A DNA stretch of 64,000 bases from Streptomyces endophytica (lineage in GTDB: Bacteria > Actinomycetota > Actinomycetes > Streptomycetales > Streptomycetaceae). How positions within the stretch are numbered: position 1 is the stretch's first letter; every line of letters starts with the position of its first letter. Positions 26,557 through 35,482 of the stretch are shown piece by piece. The stretch covers positions 3,658,001 to 3,722,000 of the forward strand of contig NZ_CP110636.1 of assembly GCF_026153355.1 (NCBI RefSeq), in the 5' to 3' direction. The notes below the pieces were generated by a model. It was not told the origin of the DNA, did not search any database, and worked only from the letters and a program-made list of their open reading frames with translations. Both the position numbers and the translations under genes were made by a program.

Positions 26557-27372
26557 CTACCCCTGGTCGAACGCGACCGGGACGTCGAAGGCGGCGCGGC
26601 GGGTGGCGCGGCGCAGGGCCTTGAGGACGGCCCCGCCCAGCGTGACGGTGAGGACCACGGTGACCAGGGCACGGGGGAGGTCCCAGCCGAGTGAGGTGGC
26701 GAGGCAGTAGGCGACGTACCGGGCGAGGTTCTGGTCCAGCGGGTCGCCCGGTACGAACGAGACGCCCGAGGCCATGCCCGCGATGTACGGCCAGCCCTGG
26801 AGGTTCATCACCAGGCCGTACAGCACCGCGGAGACGGCGCCGTAGGCGGCCAGCAGCGCCAACTCGCGGCGTCCGCGCAGCCGGTCGGCCCCCGGCAGCA
26901 GACCGGCGCCCATCGACACCCAGCCCATCGTCAGCATCTGGAACGGCATCCACGGGCCGACGCCGCCGGTCAGCAGCGCCGAGGCGAACATCGCCACGGA
27001 ACCCAGCACGAAGCCGAAGCCGGGCCCGAGCACCCGGCCCGCCAGCACCATCAGGAAGAACATCGGCTCGACCCCGGCCGTCCCCGCGCCCAGCGGACGC
27101 AGCGCGGCCCCGGCCGCGGCCAGCACACCGAGCATGGCGATCGCCTTCGCGTCCAGGCCGACGTCGGCGATCGTCGCCACCACCACGGCGAGCAGCATCG
27201 GCAGCAGCGCCGCGAACAGCCACGGCGCGTCCTTGGAATGGGCGAGCCCGGACGCGGAATCGGCCAGCAGCGGCCAGCCGAACGCCATCACACCGATCGC
27301 CGACACCAGGACCAGCGCGGCGACGGAGCGGGGCCCGAGCCGCACCGCACGGGCCTGCCGGCCGGCCGTCAT
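26557..27372 (-). CDS. ECF transporter S component (predicted cobalamin)
   Basis: 271 residues, six or more TM helices, with the substrate-specific S-component pattern (FALVLGSVAMFASALLTGGVGPWMPFQMLTMGWVSMGAGLLPG). It is the last gene of the operon 32195-26557. Its start overlaps the ATPase stop by 4 nt. Cobalamin is inferred as the substrate from the riboswitch at the head of the operon, not from the sequence itself. Confidence 0.82.
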   Translation of the reverse strand: MTAGRQARAVRLGPRSVAALVLVSAIGVMAFGWPLLADSASGLAHSKDAPWLFAALLPMLLAVVVATIADVGLDAKAIAMLGVLAAAGAALRPLGAGTAGVEPMFFLMVLAGRVLGPGFGFVLGSVAMFASALLTGGVGPWMPFQMLTMGWVSMGAGLLPGADRLRGRRELALLAAYGAVSAVLYGLVMNLQGWPYIAGMASGVSFVPGDPLDQNLARYVAYCLATSLGWDLPRALVTVVLTVTLGGAVLKALRRATRRAAFDVPVAFDQG

Positions 27373-28991
27373 ACGGCGCCCTCCAGCGCACCGGCCACCT
27401 GCGGAACGGTCAGCCAGGGCAGCGGTGCCAGCACCTTCGCGACCTGCGGGGCGAACGACGGCGACGAGACCACCACCTCCTCGGTGGGCCCGTCGGCGAC
27501 CACCTCACCGTCCGCGAGGATCACCACCCGGTGCGCCAACTCGGCCGCGAGCTCCACGTCATGGGTGGCCAGGACGATGGCGTGCCCCTCGGCCGCGAGC
27601 GCGCGCAACACCTCGACCAGGCGGGCCTTGGCGGCGTAATCCAGGCCGCGGGTGGGCTCGTCGAGCAGGAGCAGCGGAGGCCGGGCGGTCAGCACGACCG
27701 CGAGGGCGAGCGCGAGCCGCTGGCCCTCCGACAGGTCCCGGGGATGAACGGAATCCGGCACACCGGGCAGCAGCCGCGCGACCAGCGTCCGGCAGCTGCC
27801 CGCGGGGGCGGCCGCGTCCCGGTCGGCCGCGGCGCACTCGGCGGCGACGGTGTCCGCGTAGAGGAGGTCACGGGGCTCCTGCGGCACCAGGCCGACCTGC
27901 CGCAACAGCTCCCGCGGGCCGGTCCGGTGCGGAACGACGCCGCCCACCAGCACCGCGCCGGACGACGGCTGGTGCATCCCGACGAGGGTGGTCAGGAGCG
28001 TGGACTTCCCCGCGCCGTTCCGCCCCATCAGGGCGACGGTCTCGCCGCGCCGGACGGACAGGTCCACCCGGTGCAGCGCCTCGATCCGCCCCCGGCGCAC
28101 ACCGAGCCCGGTGACCTCCGTGACCGTCGCGGCCCCCGCGGCCTGGGTGGTGTCCACCGGCCGTGGTGGTGTGACGGTTTCCAGCCGCGCCCGCAGTGGA
28201 GCGGCCTTGCGGCGGGCGTCCCGTACGGACAGCGGGAGCGGGGACCAGCCGGCGAGCTTGCCCAGGGCCACCACGGGGGGATGGACCGGGGAGACCGCCA
28301 TGACGTCGGACGGTGCGCCCATGACCGGCGGCGCACCGGGCGCGGGGAGCAGGATGACCTGGTCGGCGTACTGGATCACGCGCTCCAGCCGGTGTTCGGC
28401 CAGCAGGACGGTGGTCCCCAGATCGTGCACCAGACGCTGGAGGACGGAGAGCACCTCTTCGGCGGCGGCCGGGTCCAGGGCCGAGGTCGGCTCGTCCAGG
28501 ACCAGGACCTTGGGGTGGGTGGTGAGCACCGAACCGATGGCCACCCGCTGCCTCTGCCCGCCCGAGAGGGTGGCCAGGGCCCGGTCCCGCAGCTCGGCCA
28601 GGCCCAGCAGGTCGAGGGTCTCCTCGACTCGGCGGCGCATCACGTCCGGTGCGAGCCCCAGCGACTCCATGCCGTAGGCGAGCTCGTCCTCGACGGTGTC
28701 GGTGACGAAGTGCGCCAGCGGGTCCTGGCCCACCGTCCCGACCACATCGGCCAGTTCGCGCGGCTTGTGGGTGCGGGTGTCCCGGCCGTCGACGGTGACC
28801 CGGCCGTGCAGCGTCCCCCCGGTGAAATGCGGGACCAGCCCGCAGACCGCGTTCAGCACCGTCGACTTGCCGACGCCGGAGGGGCCGACCAGGAGGCACA
28901 GCTCGCCCTCCGGGACGGTCAGGTCCACGCCCTGGACGGCAGGCGCGGCGGCGTCTCCGTAGGTGACGGAGACCTGCTCGAACCGGATCAC
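27369..28991 (-). CDS. ECF transporter fused double ATPase (EcfA1-EcfA2)
   Basis: 540 residues with two ABC domains in one chain. Domain 1: Walker A GPSGVGKST, signature LSGGQRQRV, Walker B KVLVLDEPTSALD. Domain 2: Walker A GRNGAGKST, a variant signature LSEGQRLAL, Walker B LLLLDEPTRGLD. It energises vitamin uptake with EcfT and the S component. The GTG start at 28991 overlaps the ecfT stop (GTGA); the frame is open further upstream to 29327 but that part is antisense to ecfT. Confidence 0.92.
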   Translation of the reverse strand: MIRFEQVSVTYGDAAAPAVQGVDLTVPEGELCLLVGPSGVGKSTVLNAVCGLVPHFTGGTLHGRVTVDGRDTRTHKPRELADVVGTVGQDPLAHFVTDTVEDELAYGMESLGLAPDVMRRRVEETLDLLGLAELRDRALATLSGGQRQRVAIGSVLTTHPKVLVLDEPTSALDPAAAEEVLSVLQRLVHDLGTTVLLAEHRLERVIQYADQVILLPAPGAPPVMGAPSDVMAVSPVHPPVVALGKLAGWSPLPLSVRDARRKAAPLRARLETVTPPRPVDTTQAAGAATVTEVTGLGVRRGRIEALHRVDLSVRRGETVALMGRNGAGKSTLLTTLVGMHQPSSGAVLVGGVVPHRTGPRELLRQVGLVPQEPRDLLYADTVAAECAAADRDAAAPAGSCRTLVARLLPGVPDSVHPRDLSEGQRLALALAVVLTARPPLLLLDEPTRGLDYAAKARLVEVLRALAAEGHAIVLATHDVELAAELAHRVVILADGEVVADGPTEEVVVSSPSFAPQVAKVLAPLPWLTVPQVAGALEGAV

Positions 28992-30163
28992 TGGCTGGTC
29001 TCCTTCTGGGCGGTCTGGGTGGTCCTGGTGGTTCTGGTGGCCCTGGTGGTGGCCGGGCCCGCGGCCGGGGCGGTGGCGCCGGGCGGGGCCGGGGCCGGGG
29101 CCACGACGGCCGGGAGGAGGCCGACGAGGAGGGACGCGGCCGGCCAGAGCGGCAGGACCGGGGCGGTGAGCGGGAAGGCGGGCGGGTGAAGGGCGGCGGG
29201 GGCGTAGCCGCCGGCCCAGATCGTCAGGGCCGCGACGGCGATGCCGGAACCCGCCACCAAGCAGGCGCGCGGGCCCCACCGTTCGGGGCGGTAACGGGTG
29301 CGCACGGAACGGCGGCCGCCCAGCCACAGCCCGGTCAGCGCCGCCGCCAGCCCGGCCAGGAGGAGGGGCAGCCCGTAACCGGCCCCGGCGTCACCGAGCA
29401 GGCCGTACGTGCCCGCGCAGACGCCCAGCAGCCCGCCGAGGGTGAGGGCGGAGGTGGTGTGCCGTACGGCACGCGGGACCCGGGCGCTACGGCCGTAACC
29501 GCGGGCGTCCATGGCCGCGGCCAGCGCCACCGAACGCTCCAACGCGCCCTCCAGCACCGGCAGTCCGACCTGGAGCAGCGCCTTGAAGCCCCGGTCGGGA
29601 CGGCCGCGCAGCCGGCGGGCGGCCCGGAGCCGCTGGACGTCGGCGACCAGGTTCGGGGCGAAGGTCATCGCGACGACCACGGCGACGCCCGCCTCGTACA
29701 GCGCACCGGGCAGCGACTTCAGCAACCGGGACGGGTTGGCCAGCGCGTTCGCGGCGCCGACGCAGATCAGCAAGGCGGCCAGCTTCAGCCCGTCGTAGAG
29801 GGCGAAGAGCATGCCCTCCGCGGTGACCCGGCCACCGATCCGGACGCCCTCGGCCCAGTCCGGCAGCGGCACTTCGGGAAGCGTGACGAGCGTGTGGCTA
29901 CCCGGGACCGGTGAGCCGAGGACGAACGCGAAGACCAGCCGGATGCCGATCACCAGCAGACCCAGCTTCACGAACGCGCCGTACGAGCGGGCCCACGGCG
30001 CGTCCGTACGCCGCACCGCGACGACATAACCGGCCACCCCCACCAGCAGCCCGAGCAGCAGCGGATTGGTGGTCCGGGAGGCCGCGGTGGCCAGTCCGAG
30101 CGCCCACAGCCACCACGCGCCGGCGTGCAGCGCGGTGGTACGGGTCGCCTGCGGGGCGCTCAT
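28988..30163 (-). CDS. ecfT: ECF transporter transmembrane component EcfT (CbiQ family)
   Basis: 391 residues. Several TM helices in the N-terminal part (LLLGLLVGVAGYVVAV, FVKLGLLVIGIRLVFAFVLG, GLKLAALLICVGAANAL). The cytosolic coupling helices carry the ARG-type motif AAAMDARGYGRS that docks on the ATPases. The C-terminus has extra TM helices and a Thr-rich tail (TTRATRTTRTTQ). Both ends overlap neighbours by 4 nt (ATGA, GTGA), so the five genes are translationally coupled. Confidence 0.9.
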   Translation of the reverse strand: MSAPQATRTTALHAGAWWLWALGLATAASRTTNPLLLGLLVGVAGYVVAVRRTDAPWARSYGAFVKLGLLVIGIRLVFAFVLGSPVPGSHTLVTLPEVPLPDWAEGVRIGGRVTAEGMLFALYDGLKLAALLICVGAANALANPSRLLKSLPGALYEAGVAVVVAMTFAPNLVADVQRLRAARRLRGRPDRGFKALLQVGLPVLEGALERSVALAAAMDARGYGRSARVPRAVRHTTSALTLGGLLGVCAGTYGLLGDAGAGYGLPLLLAGLAAALTGLWLGGRRSVRTRYRPERWGPRACLVAGSGIAVAALTIWAGGYAPAALHPPAFPLTAPVLPLWPAASLLVGLLPAVVAPAPAPPGATAPAAGPATTRATRTTRTTQTAQKETSQ

Positions 30164-30840
30164 CCGCGCCGGCGGCGCGCCTGCCACCCGGCCGCCGCAC
30201 CGAGGACGAGGACGGCCGCGCCGCCCCCGAGCAGACCGGCGGACGGCCCGCCGTCGCCGTCGTCGGCCCGGTCGGCGTCCTGAGCCCGGTCGGCCTCCTT
30301 GCCCTTGCCGGCACCGGAACCGGCGCCTCCATCCGCGTCCTTCACCTGGTCCGCACAGCCCGACTTCGGGTAGCCGGCGATCCCGCACAGCAGCGCGTCG
30401 GAGTTGTAGCGCAGCGGCCGGGCGACCGCCGCCAGAGCCTCACCGGCCGAGGCGTCCGCGGGCACCTGGGCGCAGGCGGTCCGCGCCTTCGGCGGCCGCT
30501 CACCGCCCGGGGCGTCCGCGACCGTGCCGAAGTCGATCACGATGCCGATCCGCTTGCGGCCGTCCTTGGCGGGCGTCGTACCGCAGACGGCGTCGAAGTC
30601 CGCGGCCGTACGCGGCTTTCCGGCCGCGGCGGAGTCCGCGCTGACGGTGAAGCGGAAGCCCTCGACCGCGCCGTCGGCCGGCCGCAGGGTGGCCGGCCCC
30701 GCCGTGGCGTACGCCCAGGAGCCGTCCTTGCCGCCGCCGTTCCAGAACGACCAGTAGCGGTACTCCTGCGCCTGGGCGGGGGCGGCGGCCAGACCGGTGA
30801 GGACGCCGGCCAGCAGCACCGCCTTAAGTGCCCGGCGCAT
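30160..30840 (-). CDS. SCO2322-like surface protein of the ECF operon
   Basis: 226 residues. Signal peptide (AVLLAGVLTGLAAAPAQAQ), extracytoplasmic domain (YRYWSFWNGGGKDGSWAYAT, GPATLRPADGAVEGFRFTVS), acidic linker and C-terminal TM helix (GLLGGGAAVLVLGAAAG) with RRRR stop-transfer. It resembles the actinobacterial family that I recall as SCO2322, found with CbiQ-type transporters. The beta-rich domain could match the beta-domain of vertebrate cobalamin carriers, but this is inference. It is probably an accessory substrate-capture protein. Confidence 0.72.
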   Translation of the reverse strand: MRRALKAVLLAGVLTGLAAAPAQAQEYRYWSFWNGGGKDGSWAYATAGPATLRPADGAVEGFRFTVSADSAAAGKPRTAADFDAVCGTTPAKDGRKRIGIVIDFGTVADAPGGERPPKARTACAQVPADASAGEALAAVARPLRYNSDALLCGIAGYPKSGCADQVKDADGGAGSGAGKGKEADRAQDADRADDGDGGPSAGLLGGGAAVLVLGAAAGWQARRRRG

Positions 30841-32195
30841 CAGAGGCCGTTCTTCCCGCGGTTCCGGCGGCCGCTCAGCAGGAAGCCGATGCCGGCACCT
30901 ATGGCCAGGCCGACGGCGACGACCCACACGACGCCCATGCCCCCGCCCTCGCCGTCGTCGCCCTTCTTGTCCTTCTCGTCCTTCCCGGACGTCTTGGCCT
31001 CGGCGGACACCGCGGCCGGCTTCGGGCCGGTGGCGTTCAGGGCGGACACCAGGTCGGTGCCGCCGAACGCGCGCGGGTCGGTGCCGGTGGCGTGCGCGGC
31101 GAGCACCAACTGTGCGTACGCGGCCGGGCCGTTCTGCCGGGCCCAGCCGGTGGCGTTCTTCTCCAGCCACGCGAGCGGCCGCTGCGCGGCGGAGCGGTGG
31201 CCACCGGCCGCCAGCGCCACCACGGCATCCGCGGTGTTGCCGACGTCCGGCTGCTTCTCCGCACCCGGCATCGTCGACATCAGATGCTGTCCGTTCCTGC
31301 CGAGCTGGTCGACGAGGTAGGCGGCGCCGCCGTCCGCGGCCCGCGTCCGGCCGTCCGCCCCCGCCGACTTGCCCTTGCCGGCGCCGTCCTCCGCACCGTC
31401 CTTGCAGGTCAGCGGCTTGACGGGAGCATCGGCGGCGCCGTCAGCGGGGGCGACGACGAAGCCCTTGCCGAGCGCGCCGGTCGCGGCGGCCGCGGTGGCG
31501 TCGGCGTTCGGCGCCGCGCCCTTGAGCTGGAAGGTGAACGCACCGCGCCCCTCCTCCTTGGCGTCACAGCCCAGCCGGAAGGTGAGCAGCCCGTCGTAAG
31601 CGGTCTTGCCGCCCTTCTTCGACGTGACCGACTCCGGCTTGTGACCGGTCGCCGCCAGCGCGCCGATGACCACCGAGGTGGAGTTGGCGTCGCTGGGCGA
31701 ACCGGGCATCGAGCTCCAGCCACCATCGTCGTTCTGCACCGACTTCAGCCAGTCCACGGCCTTCGTCACGGTCTTGCCGTGCCCACCGAGCGCGGCCAGC
31801 GCCTGCACCGCGGCGGCCGTCTGATTGGTGTCCCGCATCGTCTTGGCGTCACACGCCGTGCCCGGGTCGGCCCGGAACGCGGTGTACGAACCGTCCGCGC
31901 ACTGCTGCCCGACCAGCCAGTCCACCGCCGGGGCCGCGGGCCGCACACCCACCGTGTGCTGTGCCAGCAGCGCGAGCGACTGCCGCCAGACGCCGTCGTA
32001 CTGCGGGTCCTTGGTGCCGTACAGCCCGGCGGGCAGCTTCTGCGGGGACGGGGAAGGGCCGGCGGCGAACGCGGCGGGGGCAGCGGCCGCGCCCAGGGCC
32101 ACCGCGGCCGCCAGCGCCGTGGCGGCGCGGCGCGCCAGGAAGGCGACGGGGTGCGTCGAAGGGGCCTGGTGAGCCATGGAAGCCATGGGGGCCAT
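30840..32195 (-). CDS. Surface protein with prenyltransferase/squalene-oxidase-type repeats (cobalamin-binding alpha-barrel-like)
   Basis: 451 residues. Signal peptide (AAVALGAAAAPAAFAAG), then an alpha/alpha toroid of repeats (AVDWLVGQQCADGSYTAF, AVDWLKSVQNDDGGWSSMPG, PLAWLEKNATGWARQNGPAA), Pro/Lys-rich linker, C-terminal TM helix (GVVWVVAVGLAIGAGIGFLL) and basic tail. The same toroid fold makes the alpha-domain of intrinsic factor/transcobalamin (PF01122). As first gene of a cobalamin-riboswitch operon, a B12-capture role is likely. The start is ATG 32195 (GAGAGG 10 nt upstream), with alternatives at 32186 and 32177. Confidence 0.78.
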   Translation of the reverse strand: MAPMASMAHQAPSTHPVAFLARRAATALAAAVALGAAAAPAAFAAGPSPSPQKLPAGLYGTKDPQYDGVWRQSLALLAQHTVGVRPAAPAVDWLVGQQCADGSYTAFRADPGTACDAKTMRDTNQTAAAVQALAALGGHGKTVTKAVDWLKSVQNDDGGWSSMPGSPSDANSTSVVIGALAATGHKPESVTSKKGGKTAYDGLLTFRLGCDAKEEGRGAFTFQLKGAAPNADATAAAATGALGKGFVVAPADGAADAPVKPLTCKDGAEDGAGKGKSAGADGRTRAADGGAAYLVDQLGRNGQHLMSTMPGAEKQPDVGNTADAVVALAAGGHRSAAQRPLAWLEKNATGWARQNGPAAYAQLVLAAHATGTDPRAFGGTDLVSALNATGPKPAAVSAEAKTSGKDEKDKKGDDGEGGGMGVVWVVAVGLAIGAGIGFLLSGRRNRGKNGL

Positions 32196-32369
32196 CGGGT
32201 CGGTGCCTCTCGGGTCGGGTCGCGGCGGTGCACGCAGCCGCGCTCGGCCCACCACCCGCGCACCGATCCTGCGATCGGGCGCGGTGGCACCGGGCTCGGC
32301 TCCGTATACCTCGACGGTGCCGCGCACCGGCCGTCCGCACGTGGCGGTACCGGTGGCGCGAGCCTTGGC

Positions 32370-32515
32370 CGTGCCCCATCGGGTGCTCCGACTCGTCCGG
32401 CCGGATCGCCGCACGAGGAGCGACCGGCCGTCCTCACGGATGGGGGTGCCCCCGGGCTTGAGCGAAGCCGAGAGCTTGGGGGAGGGTCAGCGCCGGATTT
32501 ACACCGGCTTCCCCC
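32370..32515 (-). ncRNA. Cobalamin riboswitch interrupted by a palindromic repeat
   Basis: On the minus strand the core GGGGAAGCCGGTGTAAATCC continues to GGCGCTGACC (32485-32514), the signature of the cobalamin aptamer. A B12-box-like GAGTCGGAGCACCCGATGGG follows at about 32375-32394. The canonical GCAAC segment expected right after GCTGACCC is missing; instead a 45-bp repeat (32440-32484) is present, after which CCGTGAGGACGG resumes the aptamer. A -10-like TAAGGT lies at 32545-32550. It heads the ECF operon. Confidence 0.8.
32440..32484. repeat. Common Streptomyces palindromic repeat (REP/MITE-like)
   Basis: It begins ATGGGGGTGCCCCCGGGCTT and ends GAGAGCTTGGGGGAG, with GAGCGAAGCC in the loop. 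I recognise this as a widely dispersed intergenic palindrome in Streptomyces. Here it splits the cobalamin riboswitch. Confidence 0.75.
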
Positions 32516-32730
32516 GATCGGGTACGGATGACGTTGTCCCGCACACCTTAACCGGCCCCCGACCGGGGGCCGCGGGCGCGGGGAGGGCACCCCGGCCGGC
32601 GGGGTGTGCCCTCGGGAGCGCCGGCCCGCCGGGACCCCGCGGTCGGCAAGCGCACCGCCGATATTCACTTGCGCGCCCTCGTGCCTCGGGTCAGCGTCGC
32701 ATGTCACATGACCAGGCAGAGAAGGCGACC

Positions 32731-33138
32731 ATGCAGACCCACCACGTCGATCACGAACTCATCCAGGCCGCGGCGCACGTCGCTCGTACTCGCTGCCGGG
32801 GCGACAACCACACCATGGCGGCCGCGGCGCGCGCCCGGGACAGCCGGATCGTCACGGCCGTGAACGCCTACCACTTCACCGGAGGCCCCTGCGCCGAGCT
32901 GGTCCTCATCGGCACGGCAGCCGCCCAGGGTGCCTACGAGCTGGACACGCTCGTCGCCGTGGGTGACCGCGACCGAGGGGTGGTTCCCCCGTGCGGCCGG
33001 TGCCGCCAGGTCCTCCACGACTACTTTCCCGCCCTCAAGGTCATCGTCGGCGAAGGCGACCGCCTCCGAGCCGTCCCCCTCACCGACTTGCTGCCCGAGA
33101 CCTACGTCTGGGCCGACCACCAGCTCGACGCCGAGTAA
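32731..33138 (+). CDS. Blasticidin-S deaminase-like cytidine deaminase
   Basis: 135 residues. Zn ligands Cys54, Cys88, Cys91 and catalytic Glu56 (YHFTGGPCAELVLIGTAAA and PPCGRCRQVL) have the same numbering as Aspergillus terreus blasticidin S deaminase. The shared C-terminal pattern (LLPETYVW) and the YHFTGGPCAEL block set it apart from housekeeping Cdd. It would deaminate the cytosine ring of a peptidyl-nucleoside antibiotic or a related nucleoside. The ATG at 32731 has AGAAGG upstream. It is monocistronic, opposite to the ECF operon. Confidence 0.83.
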   Translation: MQTHHVDHELIQAAAHVARTRCRGDNHTMAAAARARDSRIVTAVNAYHFTGGPCAELVLIGTAAAQGAYELDTLVAVGDRDRGVVPPCGRCRQVLHDYFPALKVIVGEGDRLRAVPLTDLLPETYVWADHQLDAE

Positions 33139-33174
33139 GCCGCGCCGCTCGGCGCGAGCCGGGACCGCCGGCCG

Positions 33175-34104
33175 TCAAGAGGGCGAACGCGGCCTGTTGC
33201 GGCACTGGATGGCTGGGTCCTCGCGGTCGCCGCGTACGGCGACGACGAAGGCTCCCCGGTCATCCGCCCCGTCGGCGCCCGCCCCGTCCGGCCGCTCGCC
33301 CGAGGCTCGCCCGTACGACGCCGCGACCGTCTCGCGGGCGTAGGTGCGCGGCTGCCAGCCGTGCCGGCGCAGCCAGTTGTCGGCCGGTTCGTCGAGGCCG
33401 CCCTGCCACAGCGCGCTGACCTCGCGCATCGACGGCAGGGCACGGCCACCGGCCATCATCGCGCTGGTGCGGAAGTCTCCGGAGCCGGGGAAGGCGAGGC
33501 GGCTGCCCGGGGCGGACTGCTCGCCGAGGGTGGTCAGCAACCGGGCGGCGTCCCCGGCCGACAGGTAGACCAGCAGCCCCTCGACGAGCCAGGCGGTCGG
33601 CTCGTCCGGCGCGAAACCGGCGGCCCGCAGTGGTGCGGTCCAGTCCGTGCGGAGGTCGGCGGCGACGGCGGTACGCGCACACCGCGGCCGGGCGTCCTGC
33701 TCGGCCAGCACCCGCTCCTTGAAGGCCAGCACCTCCGGCAGGTCGACCTCGTAGAGGCGTACGCCGTCGGGCCACGGCAAACGGTGGGCGCGGGTGTCGA
33801 GGCCGGCGGCGAGGATCACGACCTGGCGGAGGGCGTGTTCGGTGGTGGCTGCGGTCAGGTAGTCGTCGAAGAAGCGGGTGCGCAGCACGATGTGCCGGAA
33901 CAGCCCGCGGTAGAAGGCCTCCCGGTGGGCGGCGGGCACCTCCGTGTCGTCCGCCCGCGCCACCGTGGCAGGCCGGGGCGGGGCGGCGGCCACGAAGGCC
34001 GCGGCGTACGGGTCGTCGAAGAGCCGGTCCGGGCGGGCGCTTTCGGCCGCACGGATCCGGGCCACACCGAGTGCCGTGGCGGCGACGCCGCGCAACTCGC
34101 CCAT
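33175..34104 (-). CDS. Class I SAM methyltransferase, leucine carboxyl methyltransferase/TIGR00027 family
   Basis: 309 residues. LCM-type features: FDDPYAAAF near the N-terminus, RTRFFDDYLTAATTEH, SAM motif VVILAAGLDTRAHRLPWP, LYEVDLPEVLAFKERVL and AWLVEGLLVYLS. The C-terminal FVVAVRGDREDPAIQ region may be extended by a missed stop. These enzymes are abundant in actinobacteria (mycobacterial TIGR00027) with mostly unknown acceptors, often natural-product O-methylation. It is isolated, with a non-coding 160-bp gap upstream. Confidence 0.82.
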   Translation of the reverse strand: MGELRGVAATALGVARIRAAESARPDRLFDDPYAAAFVAAAPPRPATVARADDTEVPAAHREAFYRGLFRHIVLRTRFFDDYLTAATTEHALRQVVILAAGLDTRAHRLPWPDGVRLYEVDLPEVLAFKERVLAEQDARPRCARTAVAADLRTDWTAPLRAAGFAPDEPTAWLVEGLLVYLSAGDAARLLTTLGEQSAPGSRLAFPGSGDFRTSAMMAGGRALPSMREVSALWQGGLDEPADNWLRRHGWQPRTYARETVAASYGRASGERPDGAGADGADDRGAFVVAVRGDREDPAIQCRNRPRSPS

Positions 34105-34264
34105 GAGGGGCCTCCGGAGGCTGAGGGAAGGGAGGAAGGAGGAAAGGGGGGCAAGGGGGTGCGGTGAGCGGGGCGGGTGGTGGAGGCTTGAGCGTAGCGC
34201 GATTTGGTTGCCTGAGGCTACTTAATTTCTGGCCGTGGCTTCGCCGTGGCTTCATCGGCGCCGC

Positions 34265-35431
34265 CTACGGGTTCAGTTGCACCGCCTGATAGCGCGCCGG
34301 ACCGTCCGTCGCCCGCTCCACCCGCTCCACCCGCTCCACCTGCCCCAGCTTCACCAGGCGGCGCAGATGCGCCTCGGCCTCCGAGACCGCGATGTTCCGC
34401 GACGCGAAAGGGATGTGCTCCCACGGGCGGTTCCACTCCATGCGGACGGCGAGTTCCCAGGGGGTCAGGGGTTCGCGGAGCAGTGCTCTCAGTCCGGAGA
34501 GCCGCTCTTCATGGTGGGCGATGAGCTCGCGTACGCGTCCGCCGGCATCGGTGAAGGCGTGCTGATGTGCGGGCAGGACCTCGGCGGGCGCGAGGCGGGC
34601 GACGCGTTCGAGGGAGTCGAGGTAGTCGCCCAGGGGGTCGGTGGCGCCTCCCAGGCTCTCCGCTTCGTTCGAGCGGGTGGGACTCCCCTCGCCGTCCGGA
34701 TCCTCGTACAGGCCGATGTGCGGGGTGATGCCGGGGAGGAGGTGGTCGCCGGAGAACAGCCGCCCGAAGCCACGTCCTTGTCCGCCTCCGCCTCCGCCTC
34801 CGCCTCTGCCCGCCGGTCCGCTCTGACGCGGGCCGGCCGCCGGGTGCTCCTCCTCCAGGTGCAGGCACACATGGCCCGGCGTGTGGCCCGGCGTCCAGAT
34901 GGCGCGCAGCCGGCGGCCCGGCAGGTCGAGCAGTTCGCCCGGGGCGATGTCGCGGTCCGGTAGCGCGACCTCCCGGCCCGCCGGCCGGCGGCCGCTCCTC
35001 CGCTTGGCGTGTGCCGCCCGCAGTCGGGCCACGTGCTCGTCCGGTGCGCCCGCGGTGGAGAGCTTGGTGATCAGGTAGTCGAGCCACTCTCCTGGTACGG
35101 CCGCGCGGGTGCGGCGTACGACGGCGGTGTCCGCGGCGTGCATCGCGATCCAGGCACCGGACGCCTCCCGCACCTTGGCGGAGAGGCCGTGGTGATCGGG
35201 GTGGTGATGGGTGATCAGTACGCCGTGGAGATCGGTGAGGGCGAAACCGCAGGCGGTCACGCCGGCCACCAAGGTGTCCCAGGAGTCCGGATCGTCCCAT
35301 CCGGTGTCGATCAGTACCGGCCCGCGGTCGGTCTCCAGGAGGTGGACGAGGGTGTGGCCGAGTGGATTGTCCGGGATGGGGACGGCGATGCTCCACACCC
35401 CGCCCTTGTGGTCGATCACCTGCGCGCCCAT
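34265..35431 (-). CDS. MBL-fold metallo-hydrolase under a KstR box
   Basis: 388 residues. Zn-binding THHHPDHHG, later metal His in GHTPGHVCLH, Asp in FSGDHLLPGI and His in LPAHQHAF. The C-terminal ~90 residues form a winged-helix-like tail (ELAVRMEWNR, AEAHLRRLVKLGQVERV) seen in LACTB2-type hydrolases. The loop 205-225 is a Gly-rich run, probably disordered. A consensus KstR site 38 bp upstream puts it in the sterol regulon; a thioesterase or lactonase role on a pathway CoA ester is possible. The ATG at 35431 follows AGAGGGG. Confidence 0.82.
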   Translation of the reverse strand: MGAQVIDHKGGVWSIAVPIPDNPLGHTLVHLLETDRGPVLIDTGWDDPDSWDTLVAGVTACGFALTDLHGVLITHHHPDHHGLSAKVREASGAWIAMHAADTAVVRRTRAAVPGEWLDYLITKLSTAGAPDEHVARLRAAHAKRRSGRRPAGREVALPDRDIAPGELLDLPGRRLRAIWTPGHTPGHVCLHLEEEHPAAGPRQSGPAGRGGGGGGGGQGRGFGRLFSGDHLLPGITPHIGLYEDPDGEGSPTRSNEAESLGGATDPLGDYLDSLERVARLAPAEVLPAHQHAFTDAGGRVRELIAHHEERLSGLRALLREPLTPWELAVRMEWNRPWEHIPFASRNIAVSEAEAHLRRLVKLGQVERVERVERATDGPARYQAVQLNP

Positions 35432-35468
35432 CGCGGACCCCTCTCGTCGAAGCCGCCCTCACTATAAC

Positions 35469-35482
35469 TAGAACGGGTTTCA
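35469..35482. promoter_or_regulatory. KstR operator (full consensus), MBL gene
   Basis: TAGAACGGGTTTCA fits TnnAACnnGTTnnA at all eight fixed positions. It lies 38 bp upstream of the minus-strand MBL gene and 188 bp upstream of the plus-strand aldehyde dehydrogenase. Confidence 0.75.
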
